Source of the DNA: Nocardia jejuensis NBRC 103114
GTDB taxonomy: Bacteria; Actinomycetota; Actinomycetes; Mycobacteriales; Mycobacteriaceae
Length of the DNA stretch: 64,000 nt
NCBI RefSeq assembly: GCF_001613145.1
Contig: NZ_BDBU01000003.1
Coordinates: 62,001-126,000 of the forward strand
Reading direction: 5' to 3'
Under the pieces are notes generated by a model, which did not search any database, had not been told where the DNA came from, and saw only the letters and a list, made by a program, of their open reading frames with translations. Position numbers and translations under genes: made by a program. Below, in pieces: positions 8,614 to 16,844 of the stretch; within the stretch, counting starts at the first letter, position 1, and the number at the start of each line of letters is the position of its first letter.

Positions 8614-9227
8614 TGGACATGGATGTCACCGTTCGACCGGCCCTGGCCTCCGATATTCCGGGCCTGGCCCGCGTACTGGGCAGGGCCTTCGCCGACGACC
8701 CCATCATGGCCTGGTCGATTCCCGACGACGCCGTCCGCGCGCAGCGGGCGGGGATCCTCTTCGGTGCTCTGATTCGGCACCACTTCTTCGAATCGGGCGG
8801 CGTCGAGGTGGCGCAGGACGACCGTGGCGCGATCGTCGGCGGGGCGGTCTGGGCGCCGCCCGGCGAGTGGCACACCTCGAACTCCCAGACCATCCGCATG
8901 CTTCCCGCCATGGCGAGGGCCCTGCGCGGTCGTGTCGTGACCGTGGGACGGATGGCCGACCGCATGGAGCTCCATCACCCGAGTGAGCCGCACTGGTATC
9001 TGGCCATCATCGGCACGGATCCCAGCACTCGCGGCCTCGGCCACGGCCGGGCTCTGCTCGACTCGCGCCTGAATCGGTGCGACGCCGAAGGAATCCCGGC
9101 CTACCTCGAGTCCAGCAAACCCGAGAACGTCCCGTACTACGAGCGATTCGGCTTCGAGGTCACGGGCGAACTCGACGCCACCGACGGCGGGCCCCTGCTG
9201 TGGCCGATGTGGCGGGCGCCCCGCTGA
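8610..9227 (+). CDS. GNAT family N-acetyltransferase
   Basis: A ~205-residue acetyltransferase. The acetyl-CoA loop is seen in LAIIGTDPSTRGLGHGRALLDSRLNRCDAEG, followed by ESSKPENVPYYERFGFEVTGEL, the usual GNAT C-terminal strand-helix. N-terminal TVRPALASDIPGLARVLGRAFADDPIMAW is also typical. Starts at GTG 8610 or ATG 8613 overlap the stop of the preceding hydrolase gene (GTGATG), so translation is probably coupled. The acceptor amine is unknown. Members like this often modify amine drugs or polyamines. Confidence 0.85.
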   Translation: MMDMDVTVRPALASDIPGLARVLGRAFADDPIMAWSIPDDAVRAQRAGILFGALIRHHFFESGGVEVAQDDRGAIVGGAVWAPPGEWHTSNSQTIRMLPAMARALRGRVVTVGRMADRMELHHPSEPHWYLAIIGTDPSTRGLGHGRALLDSRLNRCDAEGIPAYLESSKPENVPYYERFGFEVTGELDATDGGPLLWPMWRAPR

Positions 9228-9272
9228 TTCACCGCCGCTCACAGTGTCACACCCCGGGCGTTCAATGGGACT

Positions 9273-9545
9273 ATGCCTGGGACTGATGCTGGTTCACGTC
9301 TCTACGACGACGTCACAGAATTCGTCGAGAACTACCTGAGCCTGGTGTACCGCCGCGATGTGAGCGAGGGATCCGGTTACGTCTGGTGCCCTCAATGGTG
9401 GAAACCCGGATGGGACGTTCAAATTCTGCTCCGTATCGGGCGGCCATTCGAATCAGCTGGCGCCTCTCCCGCTCCTGTCGCCCGAGCGAGATACGCCTGC
9501 GGGACAGTCGGAGTGACGCAGCACGTCCAGCACACCGCCGGGTGA
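9273..9545 (+). pseudogene. DUF4913-like fragment
   Basis: Codons 1-50 (YDDVTEFVENYLSLVYRRDV..., YVWCPQWW) resemble the conserved core of DUF4913 proteins, which are common on actinobacterial plasmids and integrated elements. After the WCPQWW motif the expected helix (RLEALWRAWEHLR type) is missing and the remaining 40 codons look random, as after a deletion or frameshift. I read it as a decayed gene. It is the only content in the 379-base space between the GNAT and the methyltransferase. Confidence 0.4.
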
Positions 9546-9606
9546 GCGTCGGAATCCCGATTCCTTTGGGATACAGCGACTTTCACCCGGCGGTCACGCC
9601 GGCCTC

Positions 9607-10419
9607 TCAGGACTTGCGGGCGAGCCCCGATACGACGAGCTCTTCCCAGACGCTCAGGGTGCGACCGTGATCGCGGGGTCCGTCGAGCTCGTCGTCCCAA
9701 TGCCACTGGGCGCAGGGCAACAGGCGATTGTCCAGCAATTCCAGGTCGCCGAAGCAGGAGAGGATCTCATCGTCGGTGCGGAACCGGCCGCGACCGAACG
9801 CCTCGAGGATCTTCTGCGAGGTGGCTGCTGCCTCGCGGGTGCGACCGGTCCGGAAGGACGAGATGTAGACCTTGCTGTTGGCCGGCATCAGGTTGGTCCA
9901 ATACTTGACCACTCCCGAAGGGTCCTCGTCGTCGTTCAGGAAGCTCAGCGTGATGCCGAACAGGATGCCGACCGGCTCGTCGAAGTCGATGAGCTGCTTG
10001 ACTTCCGGATGCTCACTGATCGCCGCCGGATCGCGGACATCCGCCTCGATCACCGCGACGTTCGCGTCGGGCACCATCAGCGCCTTACCGTGCGCGACGA
10101 CGAACGGATCGTTGTCCACGTACACGATTCGCGCATCGGGATGCTGCGCGCGGATCACCTCGTGCACGTTCTTGCTGGCGGGTAATCCACACCCCATATC
10201 GATCACTTGACGGATGCCCCCGGTGGCGAGATCACGCGCCGCTCTCAGGATGGCCTCTCGATTCGTGATTGCGAGCTGTTCCGAGCCGGGCAGATCCTGA
10301 GTGAAGTAATCACCGAGATCCTTGTCGACACCGTAGTTGTCGCGCCCGCCGAGAACGTAACTGTAGACGCGTGCCACACTCGGCCGGGATTGCCGTGCTC
10401 GCATGGCGTTGATATTCAA
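9607..10419 (-). CDS. SAM-dependent methyltransferase, DUF574 family
   Basis: A 270-residue protein of the actinobacteria-specific DUF574/Methyltransf_19 group, recognisable by PSVARVYSYVLGGRDNYGVDKDL and RAAREL-type helices. The SAM site is VIDMGCGLPASKNVHEV and the acidic ribose-binding residue lies in RIVYVDNDPFV. Genomes of this group carry many copies; substrates are not established. The TTG at 10419 is chosen because AAGGGGTGACAG lies ahead of it; an internal ATG six codons later is the alternative. It stands alone between a gene fragment and the divergent pentapeptide protein. Confidence 0.85.
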   Translation of the reverse strand: MNINAMRARQSRPSVARVYSYVLGGRDNYGVDKDLGDYFTQDLPGSEQLAITNREAILRAARDLATGGIRQVIDMGCGLPASKNVHEVIRAQHPDARIVYVDNDPFVVAHGKALMVPDANVAVIEADVRDPAAISEHPEVKQLIDFDEPVGILFGITLSFLNDDEDPSGVVKYWTNLMPANSKVYISSFRTGRTREAAATSQKILEAFGRGRFRTDDEILSCFGDLELLDNRLLPCAQWHWDDELDGPRDHGRTLSVWEELVVSGLARKS

Positions 10420-10647
10420 CTGTCACCCCTTACCCTTCCGTGCACCAGTGGTTGAGGATCGCACGGCCAGCCCGCCAACCGGCGGGACCTCGATCGGAGA
10501 TCATTCCAGATCGGCGGTCCGCGCGGAGCGGTCTTTCCCATGACAATACCGGTTTCTGCCCAGCAATCACCCCGGTCGAAGACCTCTCTTTTCGGCCAGA
10601 TCGGGAGACGGACAAGGGTGTCGGGGCCGCTCGCTAAGCTGACTGCC

Positions 10648-11295
10648 ATGCCCCGTACCCTCGCTGAACTGCCGTTCGCCCGTCACCTCGAAACGTTCGC
10701 CGGCGAGCTGGAATCGGACGCCGACTACGACACCGTGCACGTCACCGGGGCTCAGATCGTCGACTCGGATGCGCGCGGCACGCGTTTCAACGAGTCCGCA
10801 CTCACCGAGGTAACCGTTACCCAGGGCAGCTTCCGCTACGCAAGGTTCACCGATGTGTGGATGCGCGGGGTCCGCTGGGTGGGTACGAATCTCGGCCAGA
10901 GCACTTGGCAGGACGTGGAACTCATCGATTCCGCGCTGTCGGGAACCGAAACGGTCGGCGCGGGATTGCGCCGAGTCCGCTTCGAGGGCTGCAAGTTCGA
11001 GTCGGTCAACTTCCGCAACTCGTCCCTGCAGGATGTGCAGTTCGTGGACTGTGTACTGCGCGATGTCGACTTCGGTGAGGCGAAGCTGCGCCGGGTCGGC
11101 TTCCCCGGCACCACCCTCGAGCGGCTCGCGCTGAGCAAGGCCAAGCTCGAGGAGGTCGACCTGCGCAGCGCCGGCTACCTCGATATCGCGAACGGCCTGG
11201 ACGCGCTGCGCGGGGCGACCATCAACACCAATCAGCTGCTGGACCTGGCCCCGGCCTTCGCCCAGGCGGCAGGAATCCTGGTGCGCGACAACTGA
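10648..11295 (+). CDS. Pentapeptide-repeat protein
   Basis: A 215-residue protein whose centre (residues ~50-185) is a run of A(D/N)LXX-type pentapeptides: ARGTRFNESALTEVTVTQGSFRYARF, VNFRNSSLQDVQFVDCVLRDVDF, AKLRRVGF. These fold as a right-handed quadrilateral beta-helix. Some members (MfpA, Qnr) mimic DNA and protect gyrase from quinolones, but this one lacks clear similarity beyond the repeat. Start ATG 10648: TAAGCT (10635-10640) sits seven bases ahead, so the transcript is probably leaderless. Convergent with the coiled-coil gene. Confidence 0.8.
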   Translation: MPRTLAELPFARHLETFAGELESDADYDTVHVTGAQIVDSDARGTRFNESALTEVTVTQGSFRYARFTDVWMRGVRWVGTNLGQSTWQDVELIDSALSGTETVGAGLRRVRFEGCKFESVNFRNSSLQDVQFVDCVLRDVDFGEAKLRRVGFPGTTLERLALSKAKLEEVDLRSAGYLDIANGLDALRGATINTNQLLDLAPAFAQAAGILVRDN

Positions 11296-11308
11296 ATCCC
11301 CGGTTCGC

Positions 11309-12412
11309 TCAGCTCGAGGCCACCGGATCCGCACCACGCCGGGTGAGCAGTTCGTCGAGCTGCTTCTCGGCGCGCTCGGCACGCGCCAGCGTCTGGGCCC
11401 GGGCGTCATCCAGGGTTGCGAGCCGTTCGCTGGTCTCGATCCGCGCTTTTTCGAGAGCGGCCACGGACTCGCGCCGCACCTCGCCGATGTCGGCGGCGGC
11501 TTGGCGGCGCACCTCGGTGAGTTCCGACCGCGCCGCGTCCAGCTCCGCTCGCACCCGCTTGAGCTCGTCCCGGGTCTCGGCGACCACCTGATTGCGTTCG
11601 GCCACAGCCTGTTCGGCACGGTCGATGGCCCGCTCGCTGTCCGCGGCCCGCTGCACCGCCAGATCCCGCTCCGCGCCGGCGGCGGTGATCCGCTGTGCGG
11701 CATCGCGCCACACCTGCTCCACCTCCGCGACAGCCTTGGACCGGGCCAGCTCGATCTCTTCGGTCGCCTGCTGGCGAGCGGTGGCGATCTCCTCGGCGCA
11801 CTCCCTGCGGATGGTCCTGATATCCGCCTCCGCCTCGGCACGCGCCGCGAACACCTCATCGGCGGCCTGCGTGGTGGCCCGCTCCATTTCGCGCAGCGCA
11901 TCGTCCCGCGCGGTGGACGCCTCGGCGATCCGGGCCTCGGCGTTCTCCGCGGCCGCGGCGGCATCCTCGGCGGCGGATTCCGCTGCCACCCTGGCCTCGT
12001 CGGCCTCCCGGCGTTGCTGTTCCGCGGCGACCGAGGCCATCTCGGCCTCCCCGATCCGGCGTCCCGCATCCGCCTGTACCGCCTGCACCTGCGCTTCTGC
12101 CACCGACGGATCGGCCAGCGTGGACAACTCCGCGACCGCCGCGGTCAGCGTGTTCCCCAACTGATCGGCCAGTCCGCGGAACTGCAGTAGCAGCTCATCC
12201 GCCCGTAATCGGGCCACGGTGACCGGACCCTGTTGCGTCACAGTGACGTTCGTCGCCGGGGTCTCGGTTTCCGCCTGCTGCAATCGCTGCCGCTCCCGCC
12301 ACGCCCTCCAGCGCGTGTGGTCCGGGTGTTCACAGTATTCCGACGGCCGTCCCGGCCCTCCGCCTCGAGTGATCGGTTTGACGCAGCCCGGGTAGTTACA
12401 GATGCTCGACAC
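11309..12412 (-). CDS. Zinc-finger and coiled-coil protein, KfrA-like architecture
   Basis: Not a family I can name. The first ~35 residues carry a compact Cys/His cluster (CNYPGCVKP...EYCEHPDH) that should bind one zinc ion, then a basic stretch TRWRAWRERQRLQ. Residues ~60-360 are alanine- and glutamate-rich with almost no Pro or Gly (QVQAVQADAGRRIGEAEMA..., ARAEAEADIRTIRRE...), a very long coiled coil. DNA-binding head plus long coil recalls KfrA of plasmids, which binds its own promoter and forms filaments. GTG 12412 is preferred: it starts six bases after the -10 TACGAT, hence leaderless, while the longer frame to 12676 runs through low-GC promoter DNA. Confidence 0.6.
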   Translation of the reverse strand: MSSICNYPGCVKPITRGGGPGRPSEYCEHPDHTRWRAWRERQRLQQAETETPATNVTVTQQGPVTVARLRADELLLQFRGLADQLGNTLTAAVAELSTLADPSVAEAQVQAVQADAGRRIGEAEMASVAAEQQRREADEARVAAESAAEDAAAAAENAEARIAEASTARDDALREMERATTQAADEVFAARAEAEADIRTIRRECAEEIATARQQATEEIELARSKAVAEVEQVWRDAAQRITAAGAERDLAVQRAADSERAIDRAEQAVAERNQVVAETRDELKRVRAELDAARSELTEVRRQAAADIGEVRRESVAALEKARIETSERLATLDDARAQTLARAERAEKQLDELLTRRGADPVASS

Positions 12413-12418
12413 CCGCAA

Positions 12419-12448
12419 ATCGTAGCGTTGGTTTCGTCGTTTCCAACG
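12419..12448 (-). promoter_or_regulatory. Promoter with embedded inverted repeat
   Basis: Reading leftward: -35 TTGGAA (12446-12441), 16-base spacer, -10 TACGAT (12424-12419), then six bases to the GTG of the coiled-coil gene. The inverted repeat CGTTGG (12426-12431) / CCAACG (12443-12448) spans the spacer and the -35, so a protein bound here would block polymerase. The coiled-coil protein itself is a candidate for autoregulation. Confidence 0.5.
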
Positions 12449-12564
12449 CAACAACACGAAACGAAAGCCATTCCGCCTCAATCGATCCCGTTCCGACCTG
12501 ACCTCCGATAAGTGAACGTTATCGGGTGTCAGGATCGCGAACTCCGTCATTTGACCTGCGGATC

Positions 12565-12597
12565 TAATACGTTTCGTTACGTTGCCGCCAACGTTAC
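12565..12597 (+). promoter_or_regulatory. Possible promoter and second inverted repeat in the 12413-12839 gap
   Basis: TAATAC (12565-12570) could be a -10 for the rightward secreted-protein gene. GTTACGTTG (12576-12584) and CAACGTTAC (12589-12597) form an inverted repeat with one mismatch around a CCGC centre. The 427-base gap between the divergent genes is distinctly lower in GC than its surroundings and rich in AACG/CGTT words; no gene is seen in it. Confidence 0.35.
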
Positions 12598-12839
12598 TGA
12601 ATACCAACGCAACCCATCGAAAAGTGGGCACCCCTCGAACCTTTGTGCGTTCTCGCGAGAACCAGCGAAATCGCATCGCACAGACCGGGCAGCGGTCCCC
12701 TGCACGAACCGATTCGTGGCCGTTAGTGGCTCGTTGGTGGATGCAGAGTCACACCACCGAATCTGGGTGCAGACACAAGCAAGGGTGATCCGAACCGCAG
12801 TCAGCCGGGGCTGATCCACCCACCAGAAAGGTGAAGACA

Positions 12840-13694
12840 ATGACCAGTTCCGCCCTGAAGCAGCCCGCCCTGAAGCGCACCGTCATGGCCGTTTCCGCAT
12901 TCGCCCTCGCCGCCGGCGCCCTGCAGCTCGGCACAGCTCCGGCGTACGCCGTGGCCGGTCCGACCTCCAAGTACGAGTGCCGCGATGTGCAGACTCCCGG
13001 CAGCCTGTTCCCCGGTGACGAAGTGGCGTGCACCCTGACCGTGAGCACCGGCGGCAACGACACGTTCTCCGATGTCGTTGCCGAAGTGACCATTCCGAAC
13101 AGCACGGTCTACCAGTCCGGCGGCACCCAGCAGGGCACGCAGAAGGTCGTGTTCAACCTGGGCGAGATCACCAAGGCCAAGAGCGGCTCGGCCACCCTGA
13201 CCGTCATGGTGAACGGCCAGACCCCGGACAAGACCGCTATCTCCAGCGAGGCCGTGGTCAAGGGCTTCGCGACGAACGGCGCGTTCGACACCACCGCCGC
13301 GTCGAACACCCTCACGACAACCACCGCGGGCACCGGACAGGGCGCGAAGCTCACCGCCAAGGAGGATCGCGCCTCGGTGAACACCTTCGGCCGCGCCGAG
13401 ACCCCGATCTCCGATCTGGTCGACGCCCCCGCCGGCGTGACCCCCAAGATCGACACGGTGACCAGTGCCGAGCCCAAGAAGGGCTACGTCGCCTTCTCGA
13501 TCATCGACAACGGCCAGAAGATCGCCTGGACCGCCACCTGCACCGCCACCGCCCAGCAGAAGACCGAGTCCTTCACCGTCAAGATCACCGCACCCGGCCA
13601 GAACCCCGTCGAGGCCAAGGTGACCGTCCTGCTCGGCGACAATGTCGCCAACCAGGGCTTCGCGCCCCCGGCCAACTGCTTCCCCAAGCCCTGA
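12840..13694 (+). CDS. Secreted protein with Ig-like beta domains
   Basis: A 284-residue protein with a clear signal peptide: basic KRTVMAV, hydrophobic AFALAAGALQLG, and cleavage after TAPAYA near residue 37. The mature part is rich in Thr, Val and Asn and alternates beta-strands; residues ~50-130 (GDEVACTLTVSTGGNDTFSDVVAEVTIPN...) look like the DUF11/CARDB type of Ig-like surface domain. Two cysteine pairs could form disulfides. No lipobox or sortase motif is visible, so it is probably released or held non-covalently in the envelope. ATG 12840 follows AGAAAGG. Function unknown; a strong terminator follows. Confidence 0.65.
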   Translation: MTSSALKQPALKRTVMAVSAFALAAGALQLGTAPAYAVAGPTSKYECRDVQTPGSLFPGDEVACTLTVSTGGNDTFSDVVAEVTIPNSTVYQSGGTQQGTQKVVFNLGEITKAKSGSATLTVMVNGQTPDKTAISSEAVVKGFATNGAFDTTAASNTLTTTTAGTGQGAKLTAKEDRASVNTFGRAETPISDLVDAPAGVTPKIDTVTSAEPKKGYVAFSIIDNGQKIAWTATCTATAQQKTESFTVKITAPGQNPVEAKVTVLLGDNVANQGFAPPANCFPKP

Positions 13695-13725
13695 CCCGAA
13701 CCCCGCGATCCGCGGGATCTCACAC

Positions 13726-13767
13726 AGCGCGGTCGGTGCGGCTCCTCGAAGCCGCACCGACCGCGCT
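13726..13767. terminator. Strong bidirectional hairpin terminator
   Basis: AGCGCGGTCGGTGCGGCT (13726-13743) pairs perfectly over 18 bases with 13750-13767, loop of six bases, then TTCG. It lies between the rightward secreted-protein gene and the leftward SDR gene, so it can stop both. Confidence 0.8.
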
Positions 13768-13930
13768 TTCGTGTGCGGGGGCCCCAGATGCGCTGTGACA
13801 CAACACCGTGAGCCCCATCGCACGACGTGCGAGTCGGTTGGTTTCGAAATCATTGCGAGACAGCGACATACGGACACCAGCGGCTACAAACGTCACGTGA
13901 TGGGAAGTCGGGCCTCGGGAGCTCGAATCC

Positions 13931-14632
13931 CTACCAGGGCAATGGTCCTTCGGCGTCGAAGTAGCCGCCGGTCGGTCCATCGGCTGCTATCCGGGCCATG
14001 CGGACGATGATCTCGGCTCCCTGCTCGACCGTCTGTGTACCCGCGTGGGCGTTGAGATCGGTTGCGGTGTAACCGGGTTCGACCGCGTTGATTCGGAAGC
14101 CGGGAAGCGCTTTCGCATATTGGACGGTGAGTCGGTTGACCGCGGTCTTCGATGTCGGATAGGTGAGGCCGGGGTAGGTGAAGGCGGGGGTGCCGGGCGT
14201 GGTGCTGCGCGTCAGCGAGGCGAGGGAACTGCTGACGTTCACCACGACCGGCGCGGTCGATCGGCGAAGCAGTGGGAGAAAGGCGTGCAGCACTCGGACC
14301 ACACCGAAGACATTGGTGTCGAAGACTTCTCGCATCATGTCGGCGGTGATGTCGGCGATGTCGAGGGAGCCGTTCCCCTCGACATCGATGCCCGCGTTGT
14401 TGATCAGCACATCCAGGCCGCCATCCGCCTCGATGAGTTTCGCGGCGGCCTCGACCGATGTGTCGTCGGTGACGTCGAGGGTCACCGCGCGCGCACCCAC
14501 TCGCGCGGCCGCGATCCGGCCGCGTTCCGGGTCGCGGCTCCCGACGTACACGGTGTGCCCGGCCTCGATGAGGCGGCGAGCCGTTTCGAACCCGAGGCCC
14601 TTGTTCGCACCGGTGATGAGGGTCGTTGTCAT
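13931..14632 (-). CDS. Short-chain dehydrogenase/reductase
   Basis: A 233-residue classical SDR: NAD(P) site TLITGANKGLGFETARRL at residue 3, NNAG at ~78 (LINNAGIDV), catalytic Ser in VVNVSSSLASL and Tyr/Lys in LTYPTSKTAVNRL, with a closing PGYTATDLN. Arg after the first strand (SRDPERG) favours NADPH. It resembles carbonyl-reductase-like SDRs induced in many actinobacteria. ATG 14632 gives the normal MTTTLITGA start. It diverges from the XRE regulator at 14750 with a 117-base spacer; this SDR/MmyB-type pairing is common and implies direct control. Confidence 0.88.
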   Translation of the reverse strand: MTTTLITGANKGLGFETARRLIEAGHTVYVGSRDPERGRIAAARVGARAVTLDVTDDTSVEAAAKLIEADGGLDVLINNAGIDVEGNGSLDIADITADMMREVFDTNVFGVVRVLHAFLPLLRRSTAPVVVNVSSSLASLTRSTTPGTPAFTYPGLTYPTSKTAVNRLTVQYAKALPGFRINAVEPGYTATDLNAHAGTQTVEQGAEIIVRMARIAADGPTGGYFDAEGPLPW

Positions 14633-14749
14633 AGCTTCAGATTCGTGCCGCACGGTCGATACAACCAGTCGTCCCGGCATCCTGGGACTGTCGATACCAG
14701 GCTGGCCGATATCCACCCGGTCCCGGTTCCGGACCGGACATTGGCGACA

Positions 14750-15592
14750 ATGATCGATATGGGGACAGCGGAGTTCGGCATTGCGGTCCGGCGCTGGCGG
14801 GATCAGACGCCGCCCGACACCGCTCGGTATTCCGCGGGCGGGGTGCGACGCGCGCCCGGACTGCGGCGCGAAGAGCTGGCGCTTCGTGCCGGTATCTCGG
14901 TCGACTATGTCACCCGGCTCGAACAGGGCCGCGCGTCCAATCCGTCACCTCCGGTGGTCGAGTCGCTCGCCCGCGCGCTGGGTCTGTCCGTCGACGAACG
15001 CGCGCATCTGTATCGACTGGCCGGACTCGCGCCACCGGAGCCGGGGACCGTTCCGGTCGACATTCCCGCCGCCGTGCAACGCATGCTGGACAGGCTGGTC
15101 GGCATCCCGGTCGCCGTCTTCGACGCGTCATGGACACTGCTGCAAGCGAATTCGGCATGTATGGTCCTGCTGGGCGACACCGAGACCTGGCGCGGGAACG
15201 AACGCAATCGGGTGTGGCGGCACTTCGTCGCACCGGGCTCCGCGGCCCGCTACGCACCGGAGGATCTGGCGGCCCTCGAGACCGCCCTCGTCTCCGACCT
15301 GCGCGCCGCGCAGGCCCGCTATCCGGACGACGGCCGGCTCCGCCGCCTCATCGGCGATCTGCGCACCGACAGCCCCGCGTTCGACGCACTATGGGAATCG
15401 GGCGCGATAGCGGGGTTCGACACCACCTCGAAGATCATCGACCACCCGGTCGTCGGTGAGATCTCCCTGGACTGTGCCGTGCTGACAGTGGCGGGCTGCG
15501 ACCTGCGAATCATGATCGACACCGCCGAGACCGGCAGTCCGGATGCGACCCGCCTGGCCCTGCTCCTCGACCAGCCGAACCAGGATCGTTGA
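14750..15592 (+). CDS. XRE-family regulator with MmyB-like ligand domain
   Basis: A 280-residue regulator. Residues ~8-80 hold the XRE helix-turn-helix (GIAVRRWRDQTPPDTARYSAGGVRRAPGLRREELALRAGISVDYVTRLEQG). Residues ~105-275 match the MmyB-like PAS-type ligand domain (VDIPAAVQRMLDRLVGIPVAVFDASWTLLQANSACMVLLG, then a Phe/Asp-rich region and HPVVGEISLDC), which binds fatty-acid-like ligands in known structures. It probably represses the divergent SDR gene until a hydrophobic ligand appears. ATG 14750; the longer upstream frame is the antisense of the SDR gene. Confidence 0.88.
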   Translation: MIDMGTAEFGIAVRRWRDQTPPDTARYSAGGVRRAPGLRREELALRAGISVDYVTRLEQGRASNPSPPVVESLARALGLSVDERAHLYRLAGLAPPEPGTVPVDIPAAVQRMLDRLVGIPVAVFDASWTLLQANSACMVLLGDTETWRGNERNRVWRHFVAPGSAARYAPEDLAALETALVSDLRAAQARYPDDGRLRRLIGDLRTDSPAFDALWESGAIAGFDTTSKIIDHPVVGEISLDCAVLTVAGCDLRIMIDTAETGSPDATRLALLLDQPNQDR

Positions 15593-15607
15593 ACTCCCGG
15601 CTCCGCG

Positions 15608-16594
15608 TCAGGCGATGTACCAGGAGATCGCGAAGGTGCACGAGGCCACGGTTACGGCCAGCAGGGCCAGCGCCCTGGCCAGGCGCGGGCTCCAGGTGTG
15701 CAATGCCTCCACGCCGACGTACAGCCAGCCCACGAGAATGATCGGCAGGATCGCCGGGATGACGAGGGCCACGAGCGGGCCGAGGATCCAGCCGGCGATG
15801 CGGAACTTGCCCCAGGTGGTGCCGAGGATCAGGGGGATCACGACGGCGCCGGAGAGACCTCCGATCACTGCTTGCACGGGGTTGTCCCCCATCCACGGCA
15901 GGCCGGGAACACCCGGGACGCCGAAGAGATCCAGGGTGCCCAGGATGCCGAGCACGAGGATCAGAATCAAGGTGCCCCAGAGCGCGATTCGGTAGTGCCA
16001 CTTCTGAAGTGGGGTCCAGTCGACCTGGCGCGCCTCGTGCATGGTGGCGACGGTGACGGCGGACCAGACGAGCCAGCGGCGAATGAGGCCGGTGCCGGTC
16101 TTGGCCATGGCGTCGCGGAAGATGCGGTCGGCCTCGTCGCGATGGATCTCGCGCTCGGCGATGTAGCTGGCCGGTTCGTCCTTGTTGAGCACCAACCCGT
16201 CGTGCAGGATCGCGGCGGGCAGGTGTGCTCCGGTCTTGGGTACCAACCAGGTCAGGAAGGCCGGGACCGAGGTGAGGTCGGTCGTCCAGTGCTCGAGGTC
16301 GGCGGGAACCAGGATTTCGCCGACGCCGATTCCCGGTGCGTCGTCGAGGTATCCGATCCGGCGCAGGAGCCGGAATTCCTCTGTCCCACTGGCAGCGTCG
16401 TAGAGCCGTTCCAGGGAGATGGTGAGATCGGGGGGCGGCACGACCGGGGTCGGTGCGGCTGCCGGAGGCGCGGGCGGCGCGGGCTCGCTGTTCACCACCA
16501 CGGCTTCGGGCGAGATCCCATCGGCCGCCACGTCGGCGGGCGCCTTGCCGCCATCGTGGAACGATCCGCCGTTCTGCTCGACCTTGAGCCTCAT
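15608..16594 (-). CDS. DUF1353 domain fused to a membrane region
   Basis: A 328-residue protein in three parts. Residues 1-55 are disordered and rich in Pro and Ala. Residues ~60-190 form a DUF1353 domain: VPADLEHWTTDLTSVPAFLTWLVP and LPAAILHDGLV, the DL(T/A)S-P and HD signature of this family, otherwise known mostly from phages. Residues ~205-328 contain about five membrane helices (ALWGTLILILVLGILGTLDLFG, AVIGGLSGAVVIPLILGT, ILGPLVALVIPAILPIILVGWLYVG, LALLAVTVASCTFAISWYI). The fused layout is unusual; function unknown. Convergent with the XRE gene only 15 bases away. Confidence 0.65.
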   Translation of the reverse strand: MRLKVEQNGGSFHDGGKAPADVAADGISPEAVVVNSEPAPPAPPAAAPTPVVPPPDLTISLERLYDAASGTEEFRLLRRIGYLDDAPGIGVGEILVPADLEHWTTDLTSVPAFLTWLVPKTGAHLPAAILHDGLVLNKDEPASYIAEREIHRDEADRIFRDAMAKTGTGLIRRWLVWSAVTVATMHEARQVDWTPLQKWHYRIALWGTLILILVLGILGTLDLFGVPGVPGLPWMGDNPVQAVIGGLSGAVVIPLILGTTWGKFRIAGWILGPLVALVIPAILPIILVGWLYVGVEALHTWSPRLARALALLAVTVASCTFAISWYIA

Positions 16595-16770
16595 CCACTC
16601 AGCATGCCAGGAACACGCAGTACGAACGGGGTGCCGTGTGATGCCGATACGGTCACGTCCCTTATGTCCGGTGTTCATCGTGTCCAGGGATTCATCGCAC
16701 ACGGGAATTCGCTGTCGAGTCCGGCGATAGCGCCGCGCTGGGTGCGGATCCGGCCCGAACCCACCTTTTA

Positions 16771-16830
16771 GCAACCAAAGGTTGCGCGACCAGGAAATCG
16801 GGACTAGCGTCATACGCAACCAAACGTTGC
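16771..16830 (+). promoter_or_regulatory. Promoter with twin ArsR-type operator boxes
   Basis: Two near-identical 15-base palindromes, GCAACCAAAGGTTGC (16771-16785) and GCAACCAAACGTTGC (16816-16830), lie 45 bases apart. Between them a promoter can be drawn: -35 TTGCGC (16782-16787), 17-base spacer, -10 TAGCGT (16805-16810). Box 1 overlaps the -35 and box 2 the expected start point. The ArsR encoded by the second gene of this operon is the obvious ligand, acting as a self-repressor. Confidence 0.7.
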
Positions 16831-16844
16831 ATATGGAGGTCGGT

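Noticed and set aside
12413..12676. N-terminal extension of the coiled-coil protein
   Set aside because: The added stretch is low in GC, contains a clear promoter and inverted repeat, and has no ribosome site; the leaderless GTG 12412 fits better.
13905..13952. T-arm-like sequence resembling a tRNA 3' end
   Set aside because: CGGGAGCTCGAATCCCTA looks like a T arm, but no anticodon arm or matching acceptor was found and it overlaps the SDR stop region.
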